This document shows positions 12,480 through 24,279 of a stretch of 64,000 nt of DNA, in pieces. The number at the start of each line of letters is the position of its first letter. Within the stretch, counting starts at the first letter, position 1. Below the pieces are notes generated by a model. It saw nothing but the letters and a program-made list of their open reading frames with translations, had not been told where the DNA came from and ran no database searches. The stretch is taken from positions 3,347,001 through 3,411,000 of the forward strand of contig NC_084899.1 of NCBI RefSeq assembly GCF_958979055.1, in the 5' to 3' direction. Position numbers and translations under genes: made by a program. The DNA is from Alnus glutinosa. Lineage: Eukaryota > Streptophyta > Magnoliopsida > Fagales > Betulaceae.

Positions 12480-14787
12480 CTAACCATCTCTTCCCTTGGG
12501 GCCAGACGTGACAGCATTGGCTTGTTGCAGCAACTGCAAAATGAACAAAATAAAAAAAAAAAATAATAAAATAAAAAAAAAGAAAAAAGAAAAAAAGAAA
12601 GGAACTAACATATGACCTATTTATTCGAACCTAATTAAACAAGAAAATCAATTGTTTGTGTTTGGATGTGCGTGTCTCTGAGTTAGAGACGAACCTTTAG
12701 ATAGGCTTTCAGTTTATTGTGGAAAGTGTCATACACCTCTTTCATCCCCGAGAGTCCAACCCTACAGCTGTTTATACATTCATGGAAAAGTCAATAATTT
12801 CTTATATATAATGCTTTAGCATTCGTACTAATTAATGCAAAGTAAGAACAATATTAGCTTAATCTTTTGGGTAATACTATTTAACAGCCTGTTATATATA
12901 AATAAAGTGACGTGGCAATGAAAATCAATAATTTATTTTGTTCTTACAAGTTTTGATCCAATGGGTGATTTTTATGCTACATCATCAAATTGTATAGGAG
13001 TCGTATAACAGTCTAATAAATAGCATCACTCTTAACTTTTAGTCTAAAATCATATTCGAGAAAGAAATATAAGCAGATATATAAAACTATATTTAGTATT
13101 CCAATTATTAAATAAGGGATGAAAAAAAAAAAAAAAAAAAAAAAAAACAAATGAAGTTGGGAAGGTACAAACATTACCCCTCTATGTCGCCACTAATGCA
13201 GCAATTCAGCATTTTAGTGATTTCAATAGTCACCTTATTAGCACCAATGCTGAAAATAACATTAATGATTGAAATCACAATAATAGTGAGAAAATATAAC
13301 AGAAAATACTAAAAAGGAATAATGATTATTTCTAGTTAATTAATTCCTTCAATTTATGTTATTTGTTGGAGAATGGGTTATTTTTTCATGCAAGTACCTG
13401 GAGCTGCTCCCTTTGAACTTATAAAGACACCTTTCAAGATTAGCAACATCGATGGGGGTTGCCTCCCTATGAAACAAATAAAATAAAGCCCAATGTTATT
13501 ATAACTTTTTCCAATAGCAACTCTAATTACTAGAAAAATGAAAAGTCTTTTTAGAATTTAGAAATAGAAAAATGTTAATTTCTTCAATTTCCAGTAAAAT
13601 TTATTATTTTTTTAATTGGATAGTTATTTCGCGTACCACACGTACCATGCATGAGCTTGGAATTGAATTATTATTGTTATTACTAAATTGTTATTTATAA
13701 GAAATAAGCAAAATTTGATGAGCACAAAAAAAAAAAGTTTAATTGAAATGGAAATACAAGAGAACCAATTTCATATTATGCCACTTACAATGTTTGTTCT
13801 ATGGTATCTATATACTTTGGCGACTCGTTCAAATACATATTGACAATTGTCTCAATAAAGTTCGGATTGTCCTCACCCTCCAACTCCTCCAAACAAGTGA
13901 ACTGGCCATTGAGGATTTCCTGCAAATAACCCGCAATTGGTAAATATTATATTTCGATAATTACTTATCTTTTAGATCTCACGATCTAATTTTGATCGAG
14001 CACATCTTCTGGACAATAATTGAGAAACTACTTTCTTTAAGCGAGGAGTACAATTTGATCATCATGGTGCTTTTGCATATATAGCCGTTTGAATGAAGCG
14101 TGAAATTTGAAGTGGAAAACTTTGCACTTAACTAATTTCAATTTTCACATGATCAGGATAATTGCCATAAATTTTGTTGAAAGTTAAAGTATGGAACATA
14201 TATAATAATTAAGTGCAACATGAACATACATGTATTACTTCATCGTACTCCAACCCATTTCTTGCAAGCATACATGGAGGATGGAAAAGCATATATAACT
14301 CAAGCTCTATATCAAATGATAAGATGGATCAGGTAGGCTTAAATTGTGAAATACTGCTCATTTTTCATTTTTAATTGAAAAATTAAACTCTAATTAAAGA
14401 TTGAGTTTTAATTTCCCACAAAGATTTTGGTAGTAACTAGTAAGCTTCTATAGAACAAAGAGACCTCTGAGCTATTGACATAGATCCAATTGTCTAAATG
14501 TCTAATGATTTTTCATGAATTCGGTCCTTAACATTAAGAGCAAATAATTATACATACTGAAAACTGTAGCATATATTCCATGCAGAATACGTATAGATTG
14601 ATATATATATATATATATATCCAACATATCGTATGATATGTTGTATGAGAAACCACCAATGCAACACTTTTTGTGTAAGTTAAGGAGTATTTAATTATGC
14701 GACCAAGAGAGAGAGAGAGAGAGAGACCTCACAAAAGAGGGATTGCCTAAAGGCGGCAACCTGTTGTTTCAAGGACTTGCCAGGCAT
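12480..14787 (-). CDS. Histidine-phosphotransfer-like protein lacking the phospho-histidine (HPt2)
   Basis: Six exons on the minus strand: 14787-14728, 13919-13789, 13466-13398, 13249-13178, 12761-12695, 12533-12480. All splice sites are GT/AG and total 453 nt, giving 150 residues. It is nearly identical to HPt1; changes include EILNGQF for EIINWQF, GED for SED, IET for IQT in exon 2 and TFHN for TLHN in exon 5. Exon 3 is identical, so the phosphorylation site is again Tyr79 in CLYKFKGSSS. The EILNGQF form is closer to the usual AHP sequence (ILDEQF), so HPt2 looks slightly less changed than HPt1. Both copies stay open, which argues for some constraint or very recent duplication. Expression and function are unknown. 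Confidence 0.85.
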
Positions 14788-14888
14788 TCTCACAATTAAG
14801 AATAGAGCGATTAATAAAATAGATCGAGCAAGAGTAGGACCAAATTAATTGAAGGCTTGAATGCCAAAATGGGAAGCCAGGGAGGAGA

Positions 14889-14895
14889 ATATATA
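14889..14895 (-). promoter_or_regulatory. Possible TATA box of HPt2
   Basis: TATATAT on the minus strand about 100 nt before the HPt2 start codon, in the same conserved block as at 7943-7949. Confidence 0.5.
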
Positions 14896-16937
14896 GGTAG
14901 GCAGAGGAAATAATGAAAGGAAAACATTAAAACTGTATGACTAGATAGAGGATCGGACATACCGACTATGTGATAAACAATCCTTCAAAAATGTAACACA
15001 AAAATTATGTGATATAAGCAGTCATCTAACAAATATGACATTTGGTGAAATAGACATGCAGTTGCCATATTAGTAAAAATAAAAAAATAAAAATAAAAAT
15101 CTTATTTTAAGTATATAACTAGTAAATATATATGCTTTAGAGAATGTGCAATATCTTTTTAGTGTAATACTTACATACAAGACTCATATCGATCCTCCTT
15201 TTTGAAAGAAAACATAATCAAATGAAAAATAAAGACAATAGTGGAATATTAAAACAAATAAAAAAAAATTTATGTGGTTTAGTCTATGATCTACATTCAC
15301 AGAATAAAACTCAAATGGGTAAATTTTGTTTTTATTCCCTTGATATGTTTACAATGGATGCAACTTCTATTTATGAGAGAATTGTAATGGACCTCAGACA
15401 TCGTTTTCTTCTTTGAAACATATTAAAATCAAAGAGAAAACGACGAGAAATGAGAAAAGAAAGAATGTAAAAGTTAAATTTCAGATCAAAAATTGGTGTT
15501 TGCCTATAACTTTGAATAATGAAAGAAAACATAATCAATTGAAAAATAAAGACAATAGCGGAATAATAAAATAGACAAAGAAATTTTCATGGTTCAATCT
15601 ATAACCTACATCCATAGGATAAAGCTCAAAAGACTACATTTTGCTTTTATTATCTTGATACTCTTATCTCCCAAAGGTTACATAGCTTTTAAAATATTCA
15701 TGATAGGATCAAAATTCAATAATGCTCCGATCCATCCCAAAATTCAATGTTCCTTTTAAAATCATCATTTATATATTTAAATGGCCTATTTTATGTTTAT
15801 AGATCTTTATTTTTGAGTGATTTCAAAATCCGCCACCACCCATTTTTAGCCAAGGCATGCTTGTCTATGAGGGGAAAAAATATATATCCATTGAATTAAT
15901 AGTTGATTTTAGAATAATCCCCTGAACCTCTAAGTGTTCTAATGTAACCCATTAAACTACCAAGCTAAAGTGTGTTAAAAATGTCACTTTTGTTAAAATA
16001 TTCCTATAATACTCTTATTCTCTTAAAAACTAAAATAAATAAATAAACTTATTTTTTTAAAAAAAAAAAATTAAAAACTCAAAATTTAAAGAAATTAAAA
16101 AACTTTAAAAAAAAAATATTAATTTTTAATTAAAAAAAAAAAGGGTGGAGCCATCCCAATTAAAAAATTTGAATTTTTTTTATTGATACTAACGTGGAAC
16201 ACTAACAGAATCCGTCAAGTATTTTGATGAAAATTTGACTACAGTGAGTGATTTAGTTGTATAAATGTATATTTTTAATATATTGATTTTTTTTTTTTTT
16301 AGTAAGAGTAACACATGTTATCATTTTATTCGTATTGACGTTGACACTAACAAGATCCATCAATTATTTTGACGGAATTTGATTTCATTGACTAAATTGT
16401 TATTTTTTGCTTACCTTGAAAACCTTTAAATTATTTTTTATGTGGGATTGAACGATTTGTAATTTAGGCCAACCACGTAGATTGATTTTACATTTTTCTT
16501 TTCTTTTTTTTTTTTTAAAAAAAAAAAAAGTTTAGTTTATTTTTTTTTTTTTTTAGTTTTTAAGATAATAGGGGTATTATAGATTTATAAGAATATTTCG
16601 ACAAAAATGACCGTTGTTGACCGACTTTGGTAAGTTTAGACACAAGTGTAAAAGCTTTAGATTAAATTATGAACTCGGAGAAAGGACTCATCACTAAAAT
16701 AAGGTAGCTAATCATTCTTTAAAAGGAAGCCATCAGAGCAAAAGATCTGAGTGACTAATATTGTGGCAAAGAGCAATTTCAAAATCAGTGGGTCTAATTT
16801 TTATGTGCAAAATGACCAAAACATGGATACGTACACATCTTTTTGTAGACAAGTCTCGAGTATGTCGTACAAACCCGAGATGAAAATGGGATGAAGAGGT
16901 TTTAGAGGACCCAAACCGGCCTCCAACACAAAAAAAA

Positions 16938-16969
<32 letters not shown>

Positions 16970-17176
16970 AAAAAGAGGTTGCTTAATTAATTATTCTTCG
17001 CTTTCACAAATTCACAAGGAGGGTGGGGTGGGTGTTCAGAAGATTCTTGCGATTTGTCTGGAATGCCTTACCAGTGGTTGAATCAATACCCGTTCCTCAA
17101 CCCTCCCATCAAAAGAATGCTCACGAAAAGAAAGGCCCAAATTTGGTAAAGGAAGAAAATGCAACGGGGACCCGAC
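14896..17176. other. Intergenic region between HPt2 and TLP2
   Basis: Copy of 7950-10420. It holds the duplicated agaaaacataatcaa repeat, the MITE-like element (about 15905-16640), and an A-rich run at 16931-16974. No other gene is seen. Confidence 0.5.
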
Positions 17177-17184
17177 TATAAATA
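17177..17184 (+). promoter_or_regulatory. TATA box of TLP2
   Basis: TATAAATA, 83 bp before the TLP2 start codon; identical context to TLP1. Confidence 0.7.
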
Positions 17185-17259
17185 CGAACCTCTCCCCATA
17201 ATAACGTACACCAACAACCACTCTCAACTCCTTTTCTTCTTCCTCTCGTAGAAACACCG

Positions 17260-18097
17260 ATGGTGATAAGTTCCAAGCTTTTTCCCCTTCTTCTCTTGTT
17301 TCCATTAGGTAAAATCCCTTCCAATCTCTCCAAAACACTCTTAGTTTTACCAAATCAATTGGGGTTTTTTTTTTGGGTCAAATAATTTAACTTTTAGTTC
17401 AAATTGCAGGTTTTGTAGCTTCAGCAACCGTGTTTACCTTCAACAATCAATGCACCTACACAGTTTGGCCTGGTATTCTCTCAGGGAATGGACCAACACT
17501 GGGGGATGGTGGGTTCTCCTTGAAACCGGGCAGTCAGTCCAGCTCACAGCCCGAGCAGGCTGGTCGGGGCGGTTCTGGGCGAGAACCGAGTGCAACTTTG
17601 ACCCCTCAAGCAAAGGCACATGCGTCACCGGCGATTGCAATGGCTCGCTCCATTGTGTTCTCAGCGGCGAGCTGCCAGCCACGCTAGCCGAGTTCACAAT
17701 CGCCTCTAGTCCCACTAATATGGACTTCTATGACGTGAGCCTAGTGGATGGGTACAACATTGGAATGAGTGTAAGGGCTATCGGGGGAAAAGGTGACTGC
17801 CAGTATGCAGGTTGCGTGGCAGACTTGAACGATGACTGCCCGAAGGAGTTGCAAGTCACAAACTCAAACTCGGTGGTCGCGTGCAAGAGCGCATGCACAG
17901 CATTCAACACTGCCGAGTATTGCTGCACCGGGAATCACTCGACGCCGCAGACTTGCTCCCCCACCCGTTACTCAATGATGTTCAAGAATGCCTGTCCAAA
18001 CGCGTATAGTTATGCCTACGATGATGCTTCAAGCATATGTACTTGTTCCGGGTCCAATTACTTGATCACATTTTGCCCAACAGGTCGTGATCATTAA
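17260..18097 (+). pseudogene. Thaumatin-like protein TLP2, one-base frameshift
   Basis: Exon 1 (17260-17308) and the start of exon 2 (17410) match TLP1, including signal peptide and splice sites. In exon 2 the run of four G in TLP1 (10787-10790) is three G here (17528-17530). The frame that begins with the signal peptide therefore changes after LKPG and ends at 17687. The remaining thaumatin domain, with signature, cysteines and stop at 18097, is open in the next frame. An internal ATG at 17450 could start that frame but would lack the signal peptide. Apart from the lost base the copy is intact, so either it died very recently or the missing G is an assembly error. It has the short TNSNS loop without the TLP1 expansion. 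Confidence 0.85.
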
Positions 18098-18317
18098 AAA
18101 ATATTTTAAAAAAAATAATACACAGTGGAATAAAACATGGTACCACTCATGCAATGGAAACAAGATCTGATGACGTTGTTTCACGTGCTTTAACTCTCGA
18201 GCCTCCATCTTTTTCTTCTTTTTTTTTCTCTCAGTGGTTGAGCGATACTCATAATACCCACAATTTAAATGCCTCACCACACACTCAAGAAAACGACATA
18301 GAGAGAGAGAGAGAGAG

Positions 18318-18332
18318 AGAGTTATGCATCTT
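18318..18332. repeat. LINE target-site duplication, left copy
   Basis: AGAGTTATGCATCTT here recurs at 20740-20754 on the other side of the LINE, a typical L1-type duplication. The last bases merge with the poly(T) run. Confidence 0.85.
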
Positions 18333-19402
18333 TTTTTTTTTTTTTTTTTCAGATGAATTAAAACTTTTATAACCCAACAAACAACAACCCTCGAGTAAAA
18401 ACTGGTACACTATCCCATACAAGGATAACACCACCACCCAGGCAGCTACAACAAGAGCAGCAAACCTAAACAACAAACAAGCCTTACTCCCAAACAAACT
18501 ACATGAAGAACAACAGAGCAAACAGACTCATACACCCGATAAGTTCTGCAGAAATCAACAGAGCAGTTTACAACAATGGGTGCAAATTCCAGCTATACAC
18601 GAGATAATTAAGTACTTTCCTAGACACTGGAAGTGGCCTTTAGCCAAAACTCTAGCTTGGACTTCCCACTTGATTTGAGCCAAAATAGCCTCTTCCGTGT
18701 GTGGAGTATTACAGTGTCCCAGATCATTCTTTTGCTTCCAAAGGTGATAGACAATGGCTCCAAGACAAAGTCTTCCCAAGCATGCTTTAAGGCTCTTACC
18801 ATGTGACACAGTAGAGCCCCAACTCTCAATACTATCCCAATCCAACGGCACATCCACAAAGGAGCAATCAGCCGTGATTCTAGTCCAAATCCGTCGACTA
18901 AAGCTGCACCTAAGGAAGAGGTGTTCCCTACTTTCCTGCCAACCATGGCAAAACAGACAAAGGCTCTTTCCTGAATAGTCCCAACAACACATCCTTTGTT
19001 TGGTTACAATTGCATCACCAAACACTAACCAAAGAAGAAAGGAATGTCGAGGGATAGACATTGGTAACCAAACCAGCTTCCACCAATTAACAACTGGCTT
19101 CATCTCTCTCAAATTCTCCCACGTTTCTGCACAGGAATACTTTCCACTACTTAAGTTCCACACGGTATGTCAGCACCCCCTAGCACAACTTCATGAAGTT
19201 TGCTTTGGATCTCCACTATAGCCTCAGATCAAGCATTCGGCCAAAACCAATCTCCATCTTTAATGATAGAAGCAAGTTTGGAGTTTGAACACTAGTAGCA
19301 GATACCTTATAAGTAGTTCCCTTTTTTAAATTAGGAAAAAATTTGAAAAAAAGTCACAAAAAAAACAGTCCACAGCAGTTTCCCTATTTTAAGGCTTCAT
19401 TC

Positions 19403-19454
19403 TTGGGTAGCTACAGTGCTCCCCAATACATTGGGATACACTGTAGCTACCCAA
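19403..19454. repeat. Perfect hairpin
   Basis: TTGGGTAGCTACAGTG (19403-19418) and CACTGTAGCTACCCAA (19439-19454) are exact 16-bp inverted arms around a 20-nt loop. The loop itself can pair further (ccccaat / attggg). Confidence 0.85.
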
Positions 19455-20367
19455 TACAATATTTTTAATTAAAAAAAAAAAAAAAAAAAAAAAACGCCTC
19501 TCTGTTTGACTCTCTCTCCTTCACACCTTCACACAACACGCCTCTCTTCTTCTTCCTCATCTTTTTCTTCGTTTAGCCTTGGTATCCCATCCAACAACAG
19601 CTCGTCGTTGAGAGGTTATGAGAGCAACAACCATCGAATTAACGAGAACCCATTATCAAAAACTGCATTTGGGATCGTTCAGAACAATTTGAAGCAAATG
19701 GGCATTGACAGAGACGAACACAGCGATCTATGCATAAAGATTAGAGAGAACCCATGAATAAAACCACAACAGGATTGATTCAGAACACCTATAGCAAATG
19801 AACATTGACAGAAAGAGGAACACAACTATCTATGCAGCAAGATTAGCGAGAACCCATGACTGAAACTAGGACAGGATTGATTCAGAACACTTATGAGCAA
19901 GTCTAATAGGGATATAAAATTGAATCATTGACGTAATGGTAGTAATTGTCATAGGTGCTGTTGTGATTTGCGTTAAATCTAGCCTTCCTCTTTTTCAACA
20001 AAAAAAATTAAACCAAATATCTTCCACCAACACCGCTGCCTTCTCTTGTGGGGAATGGGAGCCCCAACGTTGATGTAGCTCACGTGCGCCTTTCCCCTCC
20101 TCCTCATCCCACGCACCTCCTGTGGCCTGTAGTTTCGAATCAGCGACCACTTAATTTCATCAACAAAAGGGTGCCTTTTTATGTCGGTGGCTCCCCTAGT
20201 GCAGAGCCAAGCACAGAGCCTCTCCGATCTGTGCGTTTGGATCCTGCTTCGTGAAGAGCACATCGGCTAAGGGCTTCAGAAACGAGACGAAGCAAGAGAA
20301 AGAAGAAGAACTGCACCCATCTCATACAATATTTTCTTTTTCTTTCCCAAAGTGATACAGAGATTTC

Positions 20368-20369
<2 letters not shown>

Positions 20370-20433
<64 letters not shown>
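20370..20433. repeat. GA microsatellite
   Basis: About 60 bp of uninterrupted GA inside the 1.3-kb insertion. Confidence 0.9.
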
Positions 20434-20437
<4 letters not shown>

Positions 20438-20754
20438 GGAATGAAGGAGAAGCGGAAGAAGAGATGATTCTTGCTTGACGAGGGAAAGATAAAGGGAAGT
20501 TGTGGGGTGTTTTTGTATAAGAAAAAAAAAAGTGGTTTGATTCCCTAAATTTTTCTTAAAATAGAAAAAATTGTTGAATATTTGCTGCTAGTGCTCTTAA
20601 GAGAAAAATCAGAATCATACACAACCCGATATCCAAACTTATCAAGAAGGTACCTTGCAGGATGCCAATGATCACGCCAAAGAAAAACCTTGCCCCCAAT
20701 CTCCAACTTTAAACTGGATGAAAGTCTTTGCAAGGTCTCAGAGTTATGCATCTT

Positions 20755-20927
20755 GTAAGAAATAAGTCTTGTGATGGGCAACACTCAACATATTTTGGTG
20801 ATGGTAGGCCACCTCAAAATAAGTTCAAGGTGATCGGACGACCCTTAACCTTGAACAGGTGGTCAACTACCCACAAGATAGCTGTTAGTTGAGATTGATG
20901 GACACTTTTTGTTTATCTCTTTCTTAT
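20755..20927. other. Short spacer between two LINEs
   Basis: No feature recognised. It is the original TLP2 3' flank beyond the LINE target duplication, ending at the poly(T) of the next LINE. Confidence 0.4.
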
Positions 20928-22795
20928 ATTTTTTTTTTTGAATATTAAGTACTCATTCAGATTTCAAGAACAAAATCACTGACTGTTACATAAGCTCATC
21001 ATGAAGAAGATCCTGGATGAGGAGTGGACACTCCTCCTTCCATAAACACTCATTATGGACTACCAATGCATACTTTGCTAGTGAATGAGCCACTTGGTTG
21101 GCTTCTCTGTGAACAGAATTCATTGCCAAAGGGCTGAACTGGTAGAGTCTATCCTTGATAGCTGCAACAATGTTTCCATAAGGTCTCTAACAATGCCCTA
21201 CTTCATTAATGTTGTTGACCACGTTGAGAGCATCCCCTTCGAAAACTACTCTTTGAACCCCTAGTTCTTCACCAAAACAGACCGCCCTCCAAGCTGTTAA
21301 GGCCTCAGCCACCTCTGGATCACGAATGTAAGGCATGGTAGAAACCACAGCCGCTAGGAAAGCCCCGGAATCATCCCTAGCGACAATCCCCATTCCCATA
21401 CGCTTCCCATTGGTATCCAAGGAAGCATCCCAATTGATCTTGATAGAGCCCAATGGAGGTTTCGTTCACTTGTGAATTACGGGGGTCTTCACCAGTAGAC
21501 GAGGTTCTCCATGCGCAGTTGCTACCTTAAACTCTTCCAAGGTGGCAGTGGCTTGCTGAACAAGATAGAGAGGAGGGGAGAAAAGACCCTCAAAAACAAA
21601 AGAGTTCCTCCTCAACCAAATGAGCCTAGCTACCACCATAGCAAATATAAAATCAGGTTCCTCCAACTGCTGTTGTAGTTTCTGCAACAGAAGCATCCCA
21701 TCATTCTCCATTATGGCCAGTTTTTGAATTTTCCTAGAACACTCCTGCCAAACTGCTTGAGATGATCGGCAGCTCCAAATTATGTGACCTTCTGATTCAC
21801 TTTCTTGATAACATATCGGGCAAAGAGGGTCTTGGGCAGCATGTTTTCTATGGAGGTTTTCCTTGGTAGGGAGTATATTGAGACTCACCTTCCACATAAA
21901 ATTTTTAAGCACAGCCAGAATTTCCATAGCCCATAAATTCTTCCAGAAAACTCTTGCTGCCCTTTTTGATGAGCTCTCCCCCCTCTCTTGATCACGTCTC
22001 TGCTTCTCCAGAAAATAAGCACTTCTAACCGTAAAGGAACCCTGTTTAGAAACTGCCCATATCATTCTATCCGGTGGAGAAAATGGGCTTAAAGGAATGC
22101 TACATATGATGTCCGCCTCTTGCTTGGAGAAAATTGAGTTTATGAGGCTAACATTCCATCCTCCATTACCGTGGTCAATTAGAGAAGAGGCCCTTGCATT
22201 GGATGGTAGAATGGAGATAGGGGACTGAATTCTAAAGTTGGAAAGATTAGGCAACCACTTATCCTTCCAAATCGAAATCTGATTACCATCTCCTACACGC
22301 CATAGCAAGCCAGCCTCTAGAATACTTCGAGCTTGAGAAATACTCCTCCATGCATGTGAGGGTCTCCTGCCAACTTGAGCCTCCAGAAAAGAGTCTTTAG
22401 GGAAGTATTTCTCCTTGAAGATCTGGGCTACCAAGGACTCTAGGTTTTGTATAAACCTCCAACCTTGTTTTGCAAGCAAAGCAAGGTTGAAGATTTCCAA
22501 TTCCCTAAAGCCCAGCCCGCCTGCCTGTTTAGACTTTCCCAACTTCTCCCAACTCAACCAAGCCATCTTCCTTTCATTCTTTTGAGAGCTCCACCAGAAT
22601 TTACTCATTAAGGAATTTAACTGAGAGCACAAAGACTTTGGTAATCAGAACACACTCATACTATAGGTCGGAATTGCTTGAACAACTGCTTTGAGTAAGG
22701 CTTCCTTTCCGGCTTGGGACAAGAAACGCTCCTTCCATCCATCTAAGCGCTTGCTAACCCGGTCACTTATCCTAGAGAAAGTCTTGTTTTTGGAA
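20928..22795 (-). mobile_element. 5'-truncated LINE with RNase H domain
   Basis: Minus-strand ORF2 end. From right to left: the tail of the reverse transcriptase (RISDRVSKRLDGWKERFLSQ, AVVQAIPTYSMSVF), a thumb region (NSLMSKFWWSSQKNERKMAW), the zinc-binding domain (PICYQESESEGHIIWSC), then RNase H (INWDAS, AEALTAWRAV, FEGDALNVV keeping the catalytic Asp-Glu-Asp pattern). Three stops break the frame: TGA near 22653, TGA at 21466-21468 just before RNase H, and a TAG after NEVGHC. Poly(T) at about 20929-20939 marks the 3' end. The 5' end abuts the TLP3 fragment near 22795, so this LINE either inserted in that gene or was joined to it later. No clear target duplication was found. Confidence 0.85.
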
Positions 22796-22995
22796 CGACC
22801 CACCCATCGGGCTACGGCACGTGCGTCATCGACAACTGTGGCGGCTCACTCAACTGCACTTTCGGCAGCGCGACGCCAGCCACGAAAGCTGAGTTCACAA
22901 TCACCTCTGGTCCCACCAACATGGACTTCTATGACGTGAGCCTGGTGGATGGTTACAACGTCAGAATGGGCGTTAAGGCTACTAACGGAACCATT
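22796..22995 (+). pseudogene. Thaumatin-like pseudogene TLP3, first piece
   Basis: Reads SGYGTCVIDNCGGSLNC, then ATPATKAEFTITS, then TNMDFYDVSLVDGYNVRMGV, matching the middle of TLP1. It lacks the signal peptide, the first exon and the first third of the domain, which end at the LINE junction. The right side stops at the LTR element (22996). The sequence is clearly more diverged from TLP1 and TLP2 than they are from each other. Confidence 0.88.
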
Positions 22996-24204
22996 TGTTA
23001 GTTTGTAGTTGGCCACATTCTGTTGGACAACATCACTTCTTTGTAAATATGCTTTTTAACAGGGATTTCGCTATTCAGAGTTCTTTCAAAAGATTCTGCA
23101 CAGTTTACAAGTCATAAAATTCGGTTCTCTGCTAGCCGTCCGGACGACGTGATATACCATTCGAACGCCCAACTATCCAAAGCACCATCTGCCCAGACGA
23201 TGAGAACTTTTTGTCCAGACCTTCCTTTGTGTCGAGAAGCTTCGAACTGCTCCAACTTGCATCCGTCCAGACGTTTCAGCAGCACGTCCGGACGACACTC
23301 AGTGTTCAACCAGCTATGGGATTTCTTTCCAAAACAAAGTTATGGGAAGATCGCTGCAACCGTTCGGACGACGTGAATTCCCGTCCAAATGCGCTTATTC
23401 ATAAGGCAAGTATCGCATTCAAATCCAGACGTCCGGACATCAGTCCTCATGGTCCGGACACGCGAGCATCAAATATGGAATTTGCGTGCATTAGATAAAC
23501 CGTCCGGACAACCATCCCCTTGGTTCGGAGGCGCGAAGCCTTGAAATGGAAATTACTTGCAGCGGAAGTGCGACTGTCCGGACGACAGGGCACCACAGTC
23601 TGAACACGGCTCAAAACAAGAAAGAATTTCTATGAAATTTTTGGAAAGCCGATCACACAGTTATCCGTCCGAACGGCGCCTAGGTTTTATAAAGTCAGAC
23701 GTTCATTTAAACCCTCAGCCTATAAATAAAGGTCCCTAGGCTTGAGAATAGCAAGAATTCAGTATTAAATTCCGTTAGTGCTGAAGAGTTATATTGTGAG
23801 ATTATTGAGCTGAGTTGTCTCTCTGAAGCCATGATTGTGTGCGTTGTTGCTGCGCTTATCTGAAGTCTATCTTAAGGGTTGGACCTAAAGTAAAGGATTT
23901 CATTGAAGATCCCTTTAAGTAGGAGACATAGTTGGGAGGCGTTCATGTTAGGCTACACGTTAGAGTGCAAGGTACGACCACTGCATCAGTGGTATGTGAG
24001 TGCTACTACTTTGTATCTAATCTTGTCTTCTGAATAGTAGATATCCTGGGTTTGGCTGCCCCAGAGTTGGTTTTCTCATATTGAGTTTTCACTTCGTTAA
24101 CAAAAATTCTTGTGTCTTTTAAATTCCGCATTGATATTTTGTTAACACTTTGTGCACACACACACACACACTTATTTTGTGTTAGAAGTCATTTCAATTT
24201 TTCA
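22996..24204 (+). repeat. 5' LTR (1209 bp) with CGTCCGGACG motif array
   Basis: Starts TGTTAGTTTGTAGTT and ends CAATTTTTCA. From 23137 to 23670 about fifteen degenerate copies of the palindrome CGTCCGGACG are spaced 20-60 bp apart. A TATA box (TATAAATAAA) is at about 23721-23730, followed by a probable transcription start region. A CA microsatellite lies near 24155-24171. Confidence 0.88.
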
Positions 24205-24206
24205 TT

Positions 24207-24222
24207 TGGTATCAGAACTTGG
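24207..24222 (+). other. Primer binding site (initiator tRNA-Met type)
   Basis: TGGTATCAGAACTTGG two bases after the 5' LTR. It is complementary to the 3' end of tRNA-Met, as in most plant copia elements. Confidence 0.85.
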
Positions 24223-24279
24223 TACTCTGTTGAGATTCAATTCTTGAGTGTAATTTTTTTTTGACTTCTATTTATTAAA

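Larger units (their letters stand above)
12195..18917. repeat. Tandem duplication unit 2 (HPt2-TLP2-LINE tail)
   Basis: Second copy of 5219-12187, in direct order. Exons of HPt2 and TLP2 differ from unit 1 at only a few sites, so the duplication is recent. Because the LINE continues past 18917 here but is cut in unit 1, this unit keeps the ancestral right edge. Confidence 0.9.
19290..20593. mobile_element. Unclassified 1.3-kb insertion in the LINE
   Basis: It separates two parts of the LINE that otherwise join in frame. The ends are inverted: CACTAGTAGCAGATA on the left and, reversed, CACTAGCAGCAAATA on the right. They begin with CACTA, but no 3-bp target duplication is evident (gaa versus ctc). 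Inside are a strong hairpin, an 83-codon ORF at 19506-19757 (MTLSPSHLHTTRLSSSSSSF) of unknown identity, a GC-richer segment 20040-20260, and a long GA run. It could be a non-autonomous DNA element carrying captured host sequence. Confidence 0.5.
18333..20739 (-). mobile_element. 5'-truncated LINE (L1-like), interrupted by an insertion
   Basis: Minus-strand non-LTR retrotransposon: poly(A) at 18333-18349, the end of ORF2 with the zinc-binding reverse-transcriptase domain (WWKLVWLPMSIPRHSFLLWL, LCLFCHGWQESREHLFLRC), then upstream ORF2 sequence VFLWRDHWHPARYLLDKFG near 20590-20700. The middle is displaced by a foreign insertion (19290-20593). An in-frame stop occurs in WPNA*SEA near 19240. The catalytic part of the reverse transcriptase is absent, so it is an inactive 5'-truncated copy. 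It resembles the LINE at 60920-62512. Confidence 0.88.

Noticed and set aside
17450..18097. Intact cytosolic thaumatin-like gene starting at 17450
   Set aside because: That ATG is out of frame with the signal-peptide exon and arises from the frameshift; no reason to expect its use.
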